Positions 34,320 through 45,799 of a stretch of 64,000 nt of DNA are shown here, one piece after another. The DNA lies in contig CM033726.1 of NCBI GenBank assembly GCA_019671005.1, forward strand, positions 26,174,440-26,238,439, given 5' to 3'. The stretch is from Hibiscus mutabilis (Eukaryota; Streptophyta; Magnoliopsida; Malvales; Malvaceae). A program made the position numbers and the translations under genes. The notes beneath the pieces were generated by a model. It ran no database searches. It saw only the letters and a program-made list of their open reading frames with translations, and had not been told where the DNA came from. Each line of letters begins with the position of its first letter. Positions within the stretch are counted from its first letter, which is position 1.

Positions 34320-36186
34320 AGACCTGCTCCCTTTCGCAGCTTTGCATGCATAAGGTTTTTGTTGTATTCGAACTAGTTTCCTGGTTTTGCATTGAAATTA
34401 CATTTCACTCTTGTTTCATAATGATAGAAAAGCTTTCCTTCAAAAAATGAAAGAATAGCTTATTTCTGTAGTGCTGAGAGAGGATTACTAGTTTTAGTTG
34501 ATTTGTTGTGAAGGATAAAAGACAGTTGTGACCGTTGATTTATCTCCTTTCCTTTTGTTCACATTCTCCAAGTTGCTGATGCCTGCTGGGTAATGTATAG
34601 GCAACAGAAAAGAAAATAGAATTCGATTGGTTTTAATGTGCAATTGGTCTCTTTACTCTATTAAAACTTAATTTTTATTTTTATTTTTTAATTTTGAGAC
34701 ATTGAGTTTTTGTATTTTTTTCTTTAAAAACTTTATAATATTGATTTGAATTAAATCAAAAGTTTTTTATATAATATAGATTTAAATTAAATTAAAAGTA
34801 CTTGTTCAAATTTAATTTTACACGGGCTAAAAAAATATTTATAAACTTATATCATAAAATAATAAAATTAATTAACTTCAACTTTAACTGCAATTTAGTA
34901 TATATTATTTATGTTTGAATTATAAAAAATCACAAGGTGACCAAAAGCTTAAACTACAAGCTTTTGGTTTACAAATGTCTAAGTGCATTGATTTGGGAGT
35001 TTCAAGGGCATCTTTCTGAATCATGATATAGGATTGTTAGTTATAGAGCGAGGGTGAGTTTAAAAATAGCTAAGTATAAGGTGCGACTAAAAAACGATAA
35101 TGGTATAGGATTGTTAATTATAAAGCGTGGGAGTCTAAAATATGTTAAATTCACGGTGCGGTCAACAAACTGCAAAATTTAAAATTTGTTCAAGACACCC
35201 AAAAACTAAAATATTAGATATTTTTATAAAACTTTAAATTGATTTTTTCGTATTTTTTTATAAATTTCAAAACTTAAAAAATAAGTTTCAAAACTTGTTT
35301 TTTTAATAACATTTTAAGTTATTAGACAATTTCAAAACTAGTCAAAAAACACAAAAAACGACCTAAAATATTATTAAAAAGTCAACATTTTAATTTCTTA
35401 GACGAATCTTGAACAAGTTTCAAAACTCACTATTTTTTAATCATACCCTAAATCCCGCACGTTTCAATTTCTTTGCTTGTATCTGTTGAGTTAGGAGTGT
35501 CGGTTTAAGATTTGGTGGAAAACATTGGTTTACTGTATAGGAATAGGAGCAATCAACTCCTATGCCATTTAAGTGTCGTGGAATAAGCAAAAAGATTACA
35601 TTTCACTTGCCATATTTTGCTTGAAAATGTAGCAGGAAATCAACTACTGAGACCGTGCTGGTGAACACAAAAGTATCAAAATATCCAAAACCTGTTTTGA
35701 ACCCAAAAATACAATTCAAACTTTAAGGGGTTATATTAAAATGGTCCAAAAAGTTTAATACTCGAATTGACATTATTCAAAACTAATTCGATCAGTTCAA
35801 TTGATATGTCAACTAGTAGTCAAATCCAACTAGAATCACAAACTAGGTGAGAAAGCCACCAAAAAGGTGAGAAGTGGGACCTCAAACAATAAAATGTAAC
35901 CCCAACTTATTCCAGATCTTGATTCACCAATTTAAAACTAAGTCCTCATCAAAGGAACTTTTCAGCGCCCGTGTTTTCCTAATCCTACACACAAGATGCA
36001 AATGTTGAAGTTTATAGAGTAAGTGCAGAACTAGAGAAACCAATATCTGATGTCCAAATGCCATTAAGTTGCAAACCTGCTAACAATGGCCAAACATTAG
36101 AAAGGAAACACAATCTAGAGTTTCTTATAAACCGTCTCAAAATCAGCATAGCATCGGAACACAAGGGGTATAAGCAAGTGAAAGTT
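34320..36186. other. Intergenic region, no gene seen
   Basis: 3' flanks of two converging genes. AT-rich. An imperfect tandem duplication of about 70 bp lies at 35030-35170 (ataggattgttagttataga, then ataggattgttaattataaa, each followed by ggtgcg). No coding region, RNA gene or transposon ends were recognised. Confidence 0.6.
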
Positions 36187-37671
36187 TCAAGCCATGGCCT
36201 TTTTCTTATCTACCTCAAGCCGTTGCAGTTCTACCAGCCTTTCAGTCCAAGCTCTTTCCCTTGCCACTGCAGCCATCTTACGCCCTACTTGCTTGATCTT
36301 CTTCTTCCGGTTAGCTTCCTGCAACAGAGCTTTCCTCTTCTTTGCCTCTGCCTGCAGAACCCAATGGTAAGACATAAGCATTTTATCCAGAATCAATGCA
36401 ATCTCCAGGAAGCAATGGTAAAGGCATAATATGAAATTATGAATTACAGATCAAAGATTGATTTCAATAAAGTAGTTGCAACCAAATGCTAGTTTTTAAA
36501 TGAAATGAAGAAAAAAATGAACAAGACATTCACCACAGTTACGAAATCAATTGGTTCAACCATACAAGAAATTCAGCGTAAGCCTGATTGTTTACCTCAG
36601 GCTACTGTAAATCCTATACCAATTATCAGGACGTACCTTCTCCCAATTATTCTGAAAATGAGACACAATCTACTCGGGAAACATGAACCTACCTGCCCTC
36701 ATTTCACATCCCGAAATCATCGACTAACAACAAGATAACTTACAGACAACATAGGGTAAATATACATCTTCATGATCTCTTCTAAATATATTAGACAAGG
36801 TAACCAGTTATGCAGATCATAGCTTCAAAATCCAACCATCTGATAAAATGAATGCCAAAGAATCAATGCAACTCTAATTAAAGGCAAAATGCTTGATAAT
36901 GCATATAACTAAAAGTATAAGGCACTGCCTTCCTCATCACTCATCACTTCATAAAAATAAATACACCACAAACTTGACAATTGCTATGTGAATCTGAAAT
37001 CAGTAAAAGTTTTTCAATGCGGTTTATCTAAAAACAAACCAATTTAAAAGCGCGGCGCAGCCTCATTCTCTTTTTCTCGTTCCTTCTTTTGACACTCCCT
37101 TCATTCGGATTATTTGGAAGAATAGGCTCCCCTGGCGTATGCTTTACCCATGCATATGGCCCTGCATTCATAAATTCATTAGCATTTCCCGTTCCTTTTC
37201 CCCCATTCATTCACCAATAACTCCGGGTATTTTCTTTAGCCCAATTAACATCTTTAAAGGGAAAAGAAAAGTTTTCTTCCTAAATTGCTTCTAAAACCCT
37301 AATTCAACATAAAACTCTACTAACTGAGAGAGAAATCTTAAATGTAAACCCTGAAAAGATACAAAAAGTAGAAAAACAAATGAAGCGACGTTTAGCGAAA
37401 TACCTGGGGGTTTTAAGCTGGCTCTCTTCTGGCGTGGCTTGTCTTGGGGCCTTCTCTTTGGGAAACGAGTATCGGTTAAGCTATGCAACTGATTTGACAT
37501 CGAGATCCATGGAGATTGGCGGTAAACTGACCCACCCAAAAAGGAGTTCAAACAGGGTTTAGGGCAAAACGAAGAGGGGAGACTGGATATACTTCCAGAA
37601 GCGGGGGAGACTTGGGATAGGAGAGACCGGCATAGCGGTCGAACGATACCTCTTAAAGCGCCAAAACCCAT
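36187..37671 (-). CDS. Small basic protein, probably mitochondrial or plastid; function unknown
   Basis: A three-exon minus-strand gene: 37671-37404, 37161-37040 and 36351-36187. The introns have GT-AG ends and the phases join exactly (268+122+165 nt) to give 184 residues. The N-terminal ~65 residues are rich in Ser/Arg/Leu with few acidic residues, like an organellar presequence. A basic block (PKRRPQDKPRQKR, about 71-83) precedes a conserved-looking core KPPGPYAWVKHTPGEPI spanning the first splice (about 87-103). The C-terminal third is a charged helix rich in Lys/Arg/Glu/Ala (AEAKKRKALLQEANRKKK..., about 131-184). Extreme basicity and size would suit a ribosome- or nucleic-acid-associated factor, but I do not recognise the family. 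It converges on the methylthiotransferase gene. Confidence 0.75.
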
Positions 37672-37924
37672 TTATCTATATCATGAAATAGTTAGGTTAA
37701 GAGGACCGATGTGAGGATCAAAATGGAATGAAAAGCAAGGGTTTGTTTTTGTTTGAGCAGAGCGGAGGCAGCTAAACTTGTAAAACCAGGACGAGAAAGA
37801 AAGGGTTCGCGAAGAAGAAAGAAGTTGAAACAATTGGGCTTCTGGGCCCAAATCTTTGGCATTATTTTTTTCACAAATTTTAAAAGTTACAAATAAATTA
37901 TTCAATTAAAAATCATTATAAATA
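37672..37924. promoter_or_regulatory. Upstream region of the small basic protein gene
   Basis: Lies directly upstream of the minus-strand start at 37671. Frames here are 5' leader shadows. No TATA box was assigned with confidence. Confidence 0.3.
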
Positions 37925-38160
37925 TATAGAAAATACTTTGATACCCAACACAAATTTAGGTAAACTTTAAGATTTTATATTAGAGTTTATGGGTATAGTG
38001 TGTAGGGTATATAATTTAAGGTTTATAGTTAGAATGTAGAGTTTAGGGTTTAGAGTTTAGGTTTTAGGGTACTAAGGTTTGGCAATTAGGTTTTAAATTT
38101 TATAAATAGTTGTGTAAAATTTTTTCACATAATTTGTGTATCAAAATATAATCCTAAATA
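37925..38160 (+). repeat. Dispersed repeat with degenerate TTTAGGG-like core, copy 1 (MITE-like)
   Basis: A core of ggtttagggtttagagtttagg-like units lies between imperfect inverted ends: ttgatacccaacacaaat on the left and atttgtgtatcaaaata on the right. A second copy at about 54480-54690 has the same order, including gtgtagggt..ataatttaaggtttat and the right end. The shared ends and two locations argue for a small non-autonomous transposon rather than a telomere relic. Confidence 0.6.
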
Positions 38161-38652
38161 TATTATTTATTATTAAATATTCGGGGAAGATGACGTGGCT
38201 TGGTATAATAATAGTTTTAGTCCTTAAAGCTTATACATTATTTCAAATCGATCCTAATTTAAAACAATTCAATAAATTAAACTATTCATATTTAAAAAAC
38301 CTATCAATTTAGTTTTTGTTCTTCCCCTCAAAATGATATATTACTTTCTTGTCACTTTCGTAGTATAAAAACATTTTAGCAATAATTTATTGTTGCTTCT
38401 ATGACATAATGTAGTTATCCATCTTATGTTTTGATATGATAAACTCATTTTGTAACATCTCAAACTTTTGACTAGTGACCAAAATGTAATTTTTAAAAGT
38501 TTAAGGGTTAAAGTGTAAATTTTGGAAAAAAGTTCAGGGACCAAAGTATAATTTTCAAAAGTTATGTAATTTAACCCCGTAAATGAATAGCTCACCCCAA
38601 GAGTGACATCTCCGTGTTACCCGAATTTTTCGTACAAAGTTTATATTAATGG

Positions 38653-38660
38653 CTATAAAG
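38653..38660 (+). promoter_or_regulatory. Putative LTR TATA box
   Basis: ggCTATAAAGcg lies about 200 bp inside the LTR. The same block is at 46001-46008 in the 3' LTR and, on the minus strand, at 10401-10408 and 18036-18043 in the B family. Conservation across families supports a core promoter role. Confidence 0.55.
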
Positions 38661-38709
38661 CGATAAAGTTCAGAAATTTGGTAATCGTATTTTGGATCGA
38701 ATAAAAATT

Positions 38710-38770
38710 GTTAAGCGTGCTCGGCCAGAGCAGCACAAGGATGGGTGACCTACTGGGAAGGTTCCATGTT
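38710..38770 (+). ncRNA. 5S rRNA-derived segment in 5' LTR
   Basis: Matches the second half of plant 5S rRNA: GTTAAGCGTGCTCGG, then CACAAGGATGGGTGACCT, then ACTGGGAAG. The span covers the internal promoter of 5S genes (A box, intermediate element, C box), with one base missing in the A-box part (tcgg versus tcagg in the edge LTR). It begins about 50 bp after the TATA-like box, so it should fall near the start of an LTR-driven transcript. No T-run terminator was seen directly after it; the first TTTTTT is at about 38776. Confidence 0.88.
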
Positions 38771-41639
38771 AGTGTTTTTTATTGATAAAAAGGATTCAGC
38801 TTGAGTCAACAATATTCGTAATAGATTATTGTTATAAGATTTTCAAGTAGGGATTGTACCTAATAAACTTCTCGGTAATTATCGGTACATCGGATCGAGT
38901 TGAAATTTTAAAAATAGTTCCAAAGGTTATGGAAAATTCATAAAATATTATTTTATGAATATTTTATTATTTTTGGTTGGATTCTAACTAGATTTAGTTA
39001 GATTCTGATGGAGTGACTATAAAGCAATAAAGCTCAAAAAAAGAAAATTTGGAAATCGTATTGAGTGAAATTTGAATATTTGGATTGAATAAATTCCATA
39101 AATAAAAATCTAAGATATTTTGGAATGAGGTCGGTTGGAATGGAACCAATTTGGTTCAACTTTAATGGGTGGCAATTTTTAAGACTTGTTGTAAATGAAG
39201 TCTAGTTTGAGGGCAAATTGGTACTTTGACATGGATGGCATTTTTGAAATATTTTGAAACTTTGAGGGCAATTTTGAAAGGTCAAAATACACATGGATGA
39301 GATCTTGTCCATTGATTTTGATGAGATTAAATCTCAACCATTGAATTAAAAGGGCATTTTAGTAATTTCACTATTTAAATAAATTTAAAATTCATTTATA
39401 TTTACAAGTGGCATAATTGTAGAGGTTGAAAGTTAAATAACCAAACGATGAAGACTACTCTTCATCTTTTTCATTTCGAAAATAAAGGGGAAAGGGGAGA
39501 AAATTTCCAAGTTCGATTCAAGCCCTGAAACTCGATTTTCAGGTAATATTTTCAACTACAAAGTTGTTCTACTCTTCAAGTTCTATCTTTTGGTGTAAAT
39601 AATTCATGGAAAACATGCTTGATTGATGAGAATTTTGCATGAGAAGAAATTAGGGTTTATGGAAAAAAATTTGGGGCTTTTGGAATTTTATGATTTCAAG
39701 ATGAAATTCAAGTTGAAATCAAGCTAGTATAATGTTAAAATCAGGTTATTGAGTTGAGATTTAAACCCTACATATTTTAGTTTGTGTGAAGATGATTAGG
39801 GTTTATGGATTCAAGTTTGATTTAGGGTTTGTGATGTTGGATAAATGATCTAGTAAGCTTGAATTGTTATTTGGAAGCAAAACCCTAAATTAAAGGTATA
39901 AGGACCATTTTCAGCAATTCTGAAAGTTAAAGCACTAATATGAATTTTTTATGATTTTGAAGTGTATTTAAGTTATTATTGAAGTTAGAATGTTAAACCA
40001 ATGTTGAATCAATTAGTGACCATTTTGACAAATTGTCAAAGTTAAGTGACCAATTCAGAAATAAGGTTTTAGAGAAGGGTTAAATCTGAATTTTAGTTGA
40101 AATAATAGAATTCAAGTAGTAATGTTGATTTGAGGACTAATTTGCAAAGTTAAGAAGCTTGAATCCTTATCTTTGCATTTTTAGTGACTATTTCGGAAAG
40201 AACAAAAAATTAGAGGGAATTATTTTCGAATAATTATTTGATGAAGAAAGTGATACATTAGTGGTTTGAATCAAGTAAAGGGACCAAATTGACAAATAGA
40301 AAAGTAAGGAGAAATTAATATAAAGTTTGAAGTTATTTATGGAAGTTGGGTAGGAAAATTGGATTTAGCAGTAAGTTTGAAAATTCACCATAAATTCTAC
40401 AAAAATGGTTAGATGGTGAATTTTATATCGATGTAAAGATTTATTTGTCTAGTTTCGTTTAAAACAAACAGTGATTGATTTCAATTCATATATCAAAAGA
40501 TATGAATTTTTAAGTGATGAAAGGTCAGAAAATAGAATAGCAGTCTGTTCCGAAATTCAATACTAGAATTCAACTTTGAAAATTTGCCATAAATCGTACA
40601 AATTGAATCTGGTTATTAGTTTATATGGATGAAAAGCTTATCGAATCTAATTTCGTTTCCAACAAATGAAAACTGATTTCGAGTTCCGAGTTAAAAGATA
40701 TTAATTTTTAATCGAATAAAGGTCAGAAAAATTATAGAACAGTTTTTGTCAGGACAGTCTTGTAAACGGGAGTTTGATGAATTTCTATAATTTTTTATAG
40801 ATTTTATTAAATTATGTGACTTATACCGTTAGAACCGTTAACGACTCTAGTTTCTACTGTAGAAAGGAGATTAAGATTCAATATGTATTCTGCCCTGTAA
40901 AAGTAAATATTTGCTGGTAGTGCAAGTTGGCAGAAAATGGAAATTGAGACAATTTGTGTCTAATGTTGGTTAGCAAGCTTGGAGGAATTATTTGAAGATT
41001 AAAATGGTCATTAAGGACCAAAAATGAGATTGTGAACAATATAAGGAAGGAAAGAAATTTATGAAAATTTTTCTATGTTGAATGATTAAATAGCTTAATT
41101 GAAATATTGTTAGAAGTGAATCTAACAAATGCTTATTTATATTAATGTGATAAATGAAGTTGGATCCGAATCAAAAGAAGATTTGAGGTACTATAAAGGA
41201 AAAGGATCAATAGAGCTTAGTGAGGCATATTAATAAATGGCCAAGGTGAGTGCATTTCTATATGTTTGCATTATGTTGAAATTGGCATTACATTTCTCTA
41301 TAATACGTGATATGATACATTGCTCGACATGGCAAGATTGATGGAATATCAGGTATGAATGATTGTTGCATAAATGATGATGCATTATGCATACATGAAA
41401 TATGGATAATGACAATATTAAAATGAAACAAGTTAAAATGAAACAAGATACACCATGGGGATCCAAGCCTATAGTGCAAAATGCACTAACGAGGTGTTTT
41501 AATATAAGGAGCAAAGAGCGTCCTTATATGAGGAGCAAATAGCATCCTCTCGAGTACGTACTCTACAAGGCACTACGGTGCAGATAGGATACGGGGTTTC
41601 CATGGGCCTCTAGCCAGACACGATGATAATATAACAAGA

Positions 41640-42060
41640 TGATTACATGAAGGACATGATACATGATAGAAATGTTACATGACAGAGATGTTACATGATA
41701 CATGATAGAGATGTTACATGATACATGATATATGATTTCGATGTTACATGTTACTTGCTACATATGTTATATGATACATGATATAAATGTTACATGAATA
41801 CATGATACATGAAAAAGAAGTTACATGTCACATGACCAAGAAGGACATGACATACATGATAGAATACATGTTATGCAAATGATGACATAATGAAAACATG
41901 ACCATGATAGAGTACATGTTATGCAAATGATGGCATAAAGGAAGCATGATCATGATAGAGTACATGATATTTACACGATGAAAGTATGTCCATGATAGAG
42001 AATATATTATGCAATAATAACATGATTTATATGATAGTTATGATACATGACATGTATACA
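41640..42060 (+). repeat. acatgat-rich degenerate tandem array in 5' LTR
   Basis: Dozens of near-repeats of acatgatagagatgtt and atgcaaatgatg. The matching array in the 3' LTR lies at about 48960-49370. Confidence 0.85.
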
Positions 42061-42669
42061 TTGTGATATACTTGCCATGTTATAGAGAAAAAATGCACTT
42101 TTATATATGACACACTTTATTACATAATTTCATGTTTTTCAAATAAATAAGTTTAACTGTCTCACTAAGTTCGTACTTAGCGTGTGTTTTATTTCACACG
42201 TAGGTTCTTCAGATCAGAATTAGCAAGGAGGAGCCACTCATTTTGGAAGTCAAGTTATCCGTAAGTGAAAGTACGTACATCTTTAAAATAGTCAGGAACT
42301 AGTGGGCATGTAATTATATTTTCAAGAAATCTGTTTTGCAAGCTTTAAAGTATATATTTTCGAAGTATGATAGTACAAGGATACACGGAGTATGAAAATG
42401 AACTAATGTTACTAGTAAGGTAAAAGTATAATGGTTTAACCAGAATCTAAATCTTATCACTCAGAATTTTTATAATCAATAAAGGGTCTAGGCAACAAGC
42501 GACGTTTTCACCCTGAACAATATTTTCTTACAATTGTCTAGAATTGTTTTCAGTTGAAATTTATAGAAAATGCTATTTACCGAAGAGTTAAAAAAATCAG
42601 TATATGTTTTTAGTAACATCTGTAATGTATATTCGTATTACGAATATACGTTATGGGTGTTTCATTTGT

Positions 42670-42681
42670 TGGTATCAGAGC
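42670..42681 (+). other. Primer binding site of element A
   Basis: TGGTATCAGAGC, complementary to initiator Met tRNA, five bases after the 5' LTR. Confidence 0.9.
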
Positions 42682-42699
42682 AAAGGTTTAGCCGATTTT

Positions 42700-43590
42700 G
42701 GAGGCTAAATTAAGTTGGAAAAGATTTGTTAATAAGTACATGCCCTTAGGATGTTATGATAAAGATGTACTACTTGTATAACTTAACATGGCTCCTCACT
42801 AGTATGAATAGGTTTGAATAAGTTACTAATAATGATAGATAATATTAGATATTGTTGGATCATGATACTCAGTTAAGTGTGATGATCAGGAGGAGGTTTA
42901 GAGATAAGTATTGAGGAATATTATGTTTTTTCTCCAGCTCCGATAAGGGCATTAATGATCAAGGAGCTTAAAAGTTAGAAGTTCTTGAATATTGTAGTGA
43001 GAGTGGTCTAATGGCTGCCAATTTATGGCTAAATTTAGATAAAATAAAAAATTGTTCATGGTACAGAAAAGTTAGAGGGAGTTGTATCCTTGTTAAAGGA
43101 ACATGCTTGAGTTTGATGGACGAACACCATATAGATAGTATCCGTTGCTAAGGTGACATAGATATTTTTTCAAGAAGCTTTTAAGTTGATTTGATGTCAA
43201 CTGAAAGGTACATATGTGAGTAATTATGATGTGATTGTCAGTAATCTACCTGAAAATAGTACAATAGTGACATAAATATGTAAGAATTGTTTGTAAATGA
43301 TCCAAGGGATGGAGTTTCCAACAGATTTGATGGAACTTTCATTCTATAAATTTGAAATTATTCCTAGGATATGATGGTTATCTATTTGTGATGCAAAGAC
43401 AAAGTGCAAGAGGAAATGACTGGTACTTTCAGGACCGAATGTTTTTGAAGTGATAGTTGTAGGAAAAAGGAAATGATTGCCTCAATTCAGAGATCTCTAC
43501 AACAGAGGCTCAAAGAACGATATGTAATGGATATGAGGCTTATTTAGCCCATGTGGTGGATACGCAAGTAGCAAGTAAGAAGATAGAGAA
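42700..43590 (+). pseudogene. Element A gag/protease region, heavily decayed
   Basis: This is the expected place for gag and protease. Only short coding-like fragments remain, all with frequent stops, and no intact CCHC knuckle or DSG motif was found. The region is also much shorter than a full gag-protease, so part has been deleted. Confidence 0.5.
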
Positions 43591-45785
43591 TATTCCCAAT
43601 GTATAGGAATTTTCATATATGTTACTTGATGAATTGTCAGGACTACCACCTGATAGAGATGTACAGTCTAGAATTGTTATTTATCCGGAAATAGAATTAG
43701 TGGATGACACCGTATAGAATGCCGTTAACTAAATTAAGAGAGTTAAAAGACTCAATTATAAAGAATTGTTAATTTGAGGTTGTACTCGACCGAGTGTAAC
43801 ATCATAGGGTGCTCCGGTATTAATTGTAAAAAAGAGAAAGATGGTTCATTACGATTAAGTACAGATTATCAGCAGTTAAGTAAGATAACTATTAAGAACA
43901 AGTACTTATTATTGAGAATTTAAGATTTGTTTGATCAGCTCAGGGGTACTATAGTATTTTTAAAGATCGATCTTCGATCGGGCTATTATTAGTTAAAGGT
44001 TCAAGAAGAATATATTCCTAAGATAGTATTTAGAACTCGTTATGGATACTACGAGTTTATCGTAATGTCATTCGGATTTACAAATGCGCATGCTGCATTT
44101 ATGGATTTAATGTATAGGATGTTTCAACCCTATTTGGACCAAATTGTAGTAATTTTCATAGATGATATTTTGGTATATTCAAAGATAAAAGTTGATCATG
44201 ATTATCATATCTGAATAGTATTACAAACATTGAGAGACAAGCAGTTATATGCCAAATTCTCCAGGTGTGAATTTTGGTTAACAGAAGTTATATTTCTTAG
44301 ACATGTAATATTAATAGAATGAATGAGAGTTAGTCCAAAAGGGTGCAAGTTATTACGAAAGGAAGTCTCGGTTGAATGAATTGAAAAATATCAAGACAGT
44401 CTTGACAAGTTAAAGAAAGCTTTGACAGAATTATCAGTTCTAATATAGCCAGAGCATGAAAAGAGATATATTTTATATAGTAATGCATCTCATTGTGGTT
44501 TGAGATGTGTATTAAAAGAGGATTGTGTAGTAGCTTATATTATGAACCAGCTTAAGACCCATGAAAGAAATTACCCGACACATGATTTAGAGACAATGGC
44601 TGTAATTATAGTTTTAAAGATCTGGCGATATTATTTATATGTTGACAAGTGCTATTTTTATATGGATCACAGAGGTTTAAAACAACTAATGATGCAAAAA
44701 GAATTGAACCTATGGTAACAAAGATAGGTTGAGTTCCTAAGAGACTACAATGTAGTTATAGATTATCATTTTGAGAAGATTAATGTAGTAGCCTATGCAT
44801 CAAGGCAGCTCAAAACTCATAAAAAGAAGAGAAAAGAAGTAAGTTGAAACAAGAGAAACACAGGACTATGAAATTAAGTCAAATGGTTGCTTATATTATC
44901 AAGAAAAAGTTTACTTTCTTGATAATGGTGCTTTGAAGAAAGAAGTTTTGACTGAAGTTGTCATAGTCCATTGACTATGTACTCTGGAAGTAGCAAAATG
45001 TATTAAAATCTAAAGATTCGGTATTAGTGGCCAGGAATGAAAAAGAATAATATCAGAATTTATGACAAAGTGCTTGACATGCTAACAAGTAAAAGCCAAA
45101 ACATCAAGTACCTTCTGGATTGATTCAACCTATTTCTATTCCCCAATGGAATTGAGAACGAGTGACAATAGAATTTGTAATAAGATTACCAGTAACAATA
45201 GTTATCAGACAAATATTAAGATGACACCATTTGAAATACTGTATGGAAGGATATGCCGAACTCTTCATTATTGGTTTGAGCTACAGGATCAAAACGTTTG
45301 GTATAACCCAAAATTTGGAGGGGTTGATTTGACACGAGAAATAGAGGATAAAGTAATAATTATTTAATATAATCTCAAGGCTGCCGCGGATCGACAAAAA
45401 GGCTTATGCAGACAAGAAGAGAAGGATGTTAAGTACGAAGTTGAGGATAAAGTGTTTCTAAAGGTTTTCACCTTGGAAGAAGGTGTTACGTTTTAGTCAA
45501 AAAGGAAAGCTTAGTCTCAGAATCATTGGGCCATACAAGATTCTAAAAGGAGTTAAACTAGTGGTTTATCAACTGACGTTACTTCCAGATATGAGTAACG
45601 ATAAGTGAAAATCTTGGCATATGAAGTCAAAGAGTTAAGGAACAAGAAAATTTCACAAGTTAAAGTCCTTTGGAGAAATCATAAAGTGGAAGAAGTCAGG
45701 TGGAAAACTGAAAGGAGAATGCAGGAGTAATACCCGAAATTGTTTGAAACGGGTAAACATTGAAAATTTGATGACGAATTTTCTT
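43591..45785 (+). pseudogene. Element A pol remnant (RT-RNase H-IN)
   Basis: PR-RT linker near 43600-43800 (LLDELSGLPPDR). RT at 43850-44290, with KIDLRSGYY and IFIDDILVYSK. RNase H at 44450-44718, with YILYSNASHCGL, NYPTHDLETMAVI and MDHRGLKQL. Integrase fragments at 45030-45370, with MTPFEILYGR, and an integrase tail near 45500-45600 (GPYKILK). Many in-frame stops and frameshifts; between RNase H and the integrase core the sequence is compressed. Non-functional. Confidence 0.88.
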
Positions 45786-45798
45786 AAGAGGGGGAGAA
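45786..45798 (+). other. Polypurine tract of element A
   Basis: aagagggggagaa ends one base before the 3' LTR. Confidence 0.85.
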
Positions 45799-45799
45799 T

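Larger units (their letters stand above)
38451..42664 (+). repeat. Element A 5' LTR
   Basis: 4214 bp. Landmarks: TATA-like ctataaag at 38653-38660, 5S-derived block at 38710-38770, splice-donor-like aggtgagtgc at 41244-41253, the acatgat-rich array at about 41640-42060 and the paired hairpins at 42165-42200. Confidence 0.95.

Noticed and set aside
38041..38075. Interstitial telomere
   Set aside because: Units are degenerate and the same structure with a common end occurs at 54480-54690, so a transposon-like repeat is the better explanation.
38710..38770. Functional 5S rRNA gene
   Set aside because: Only the second half is present and it has substitutions, so it cannot give a complete 5S rRNA.
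41230..41514. 94-residue frame, repeated at 48545-48829
   Set aside because: Both are at the same place in the two element A LTRs, antisense, and simply reflect LTR duplication.
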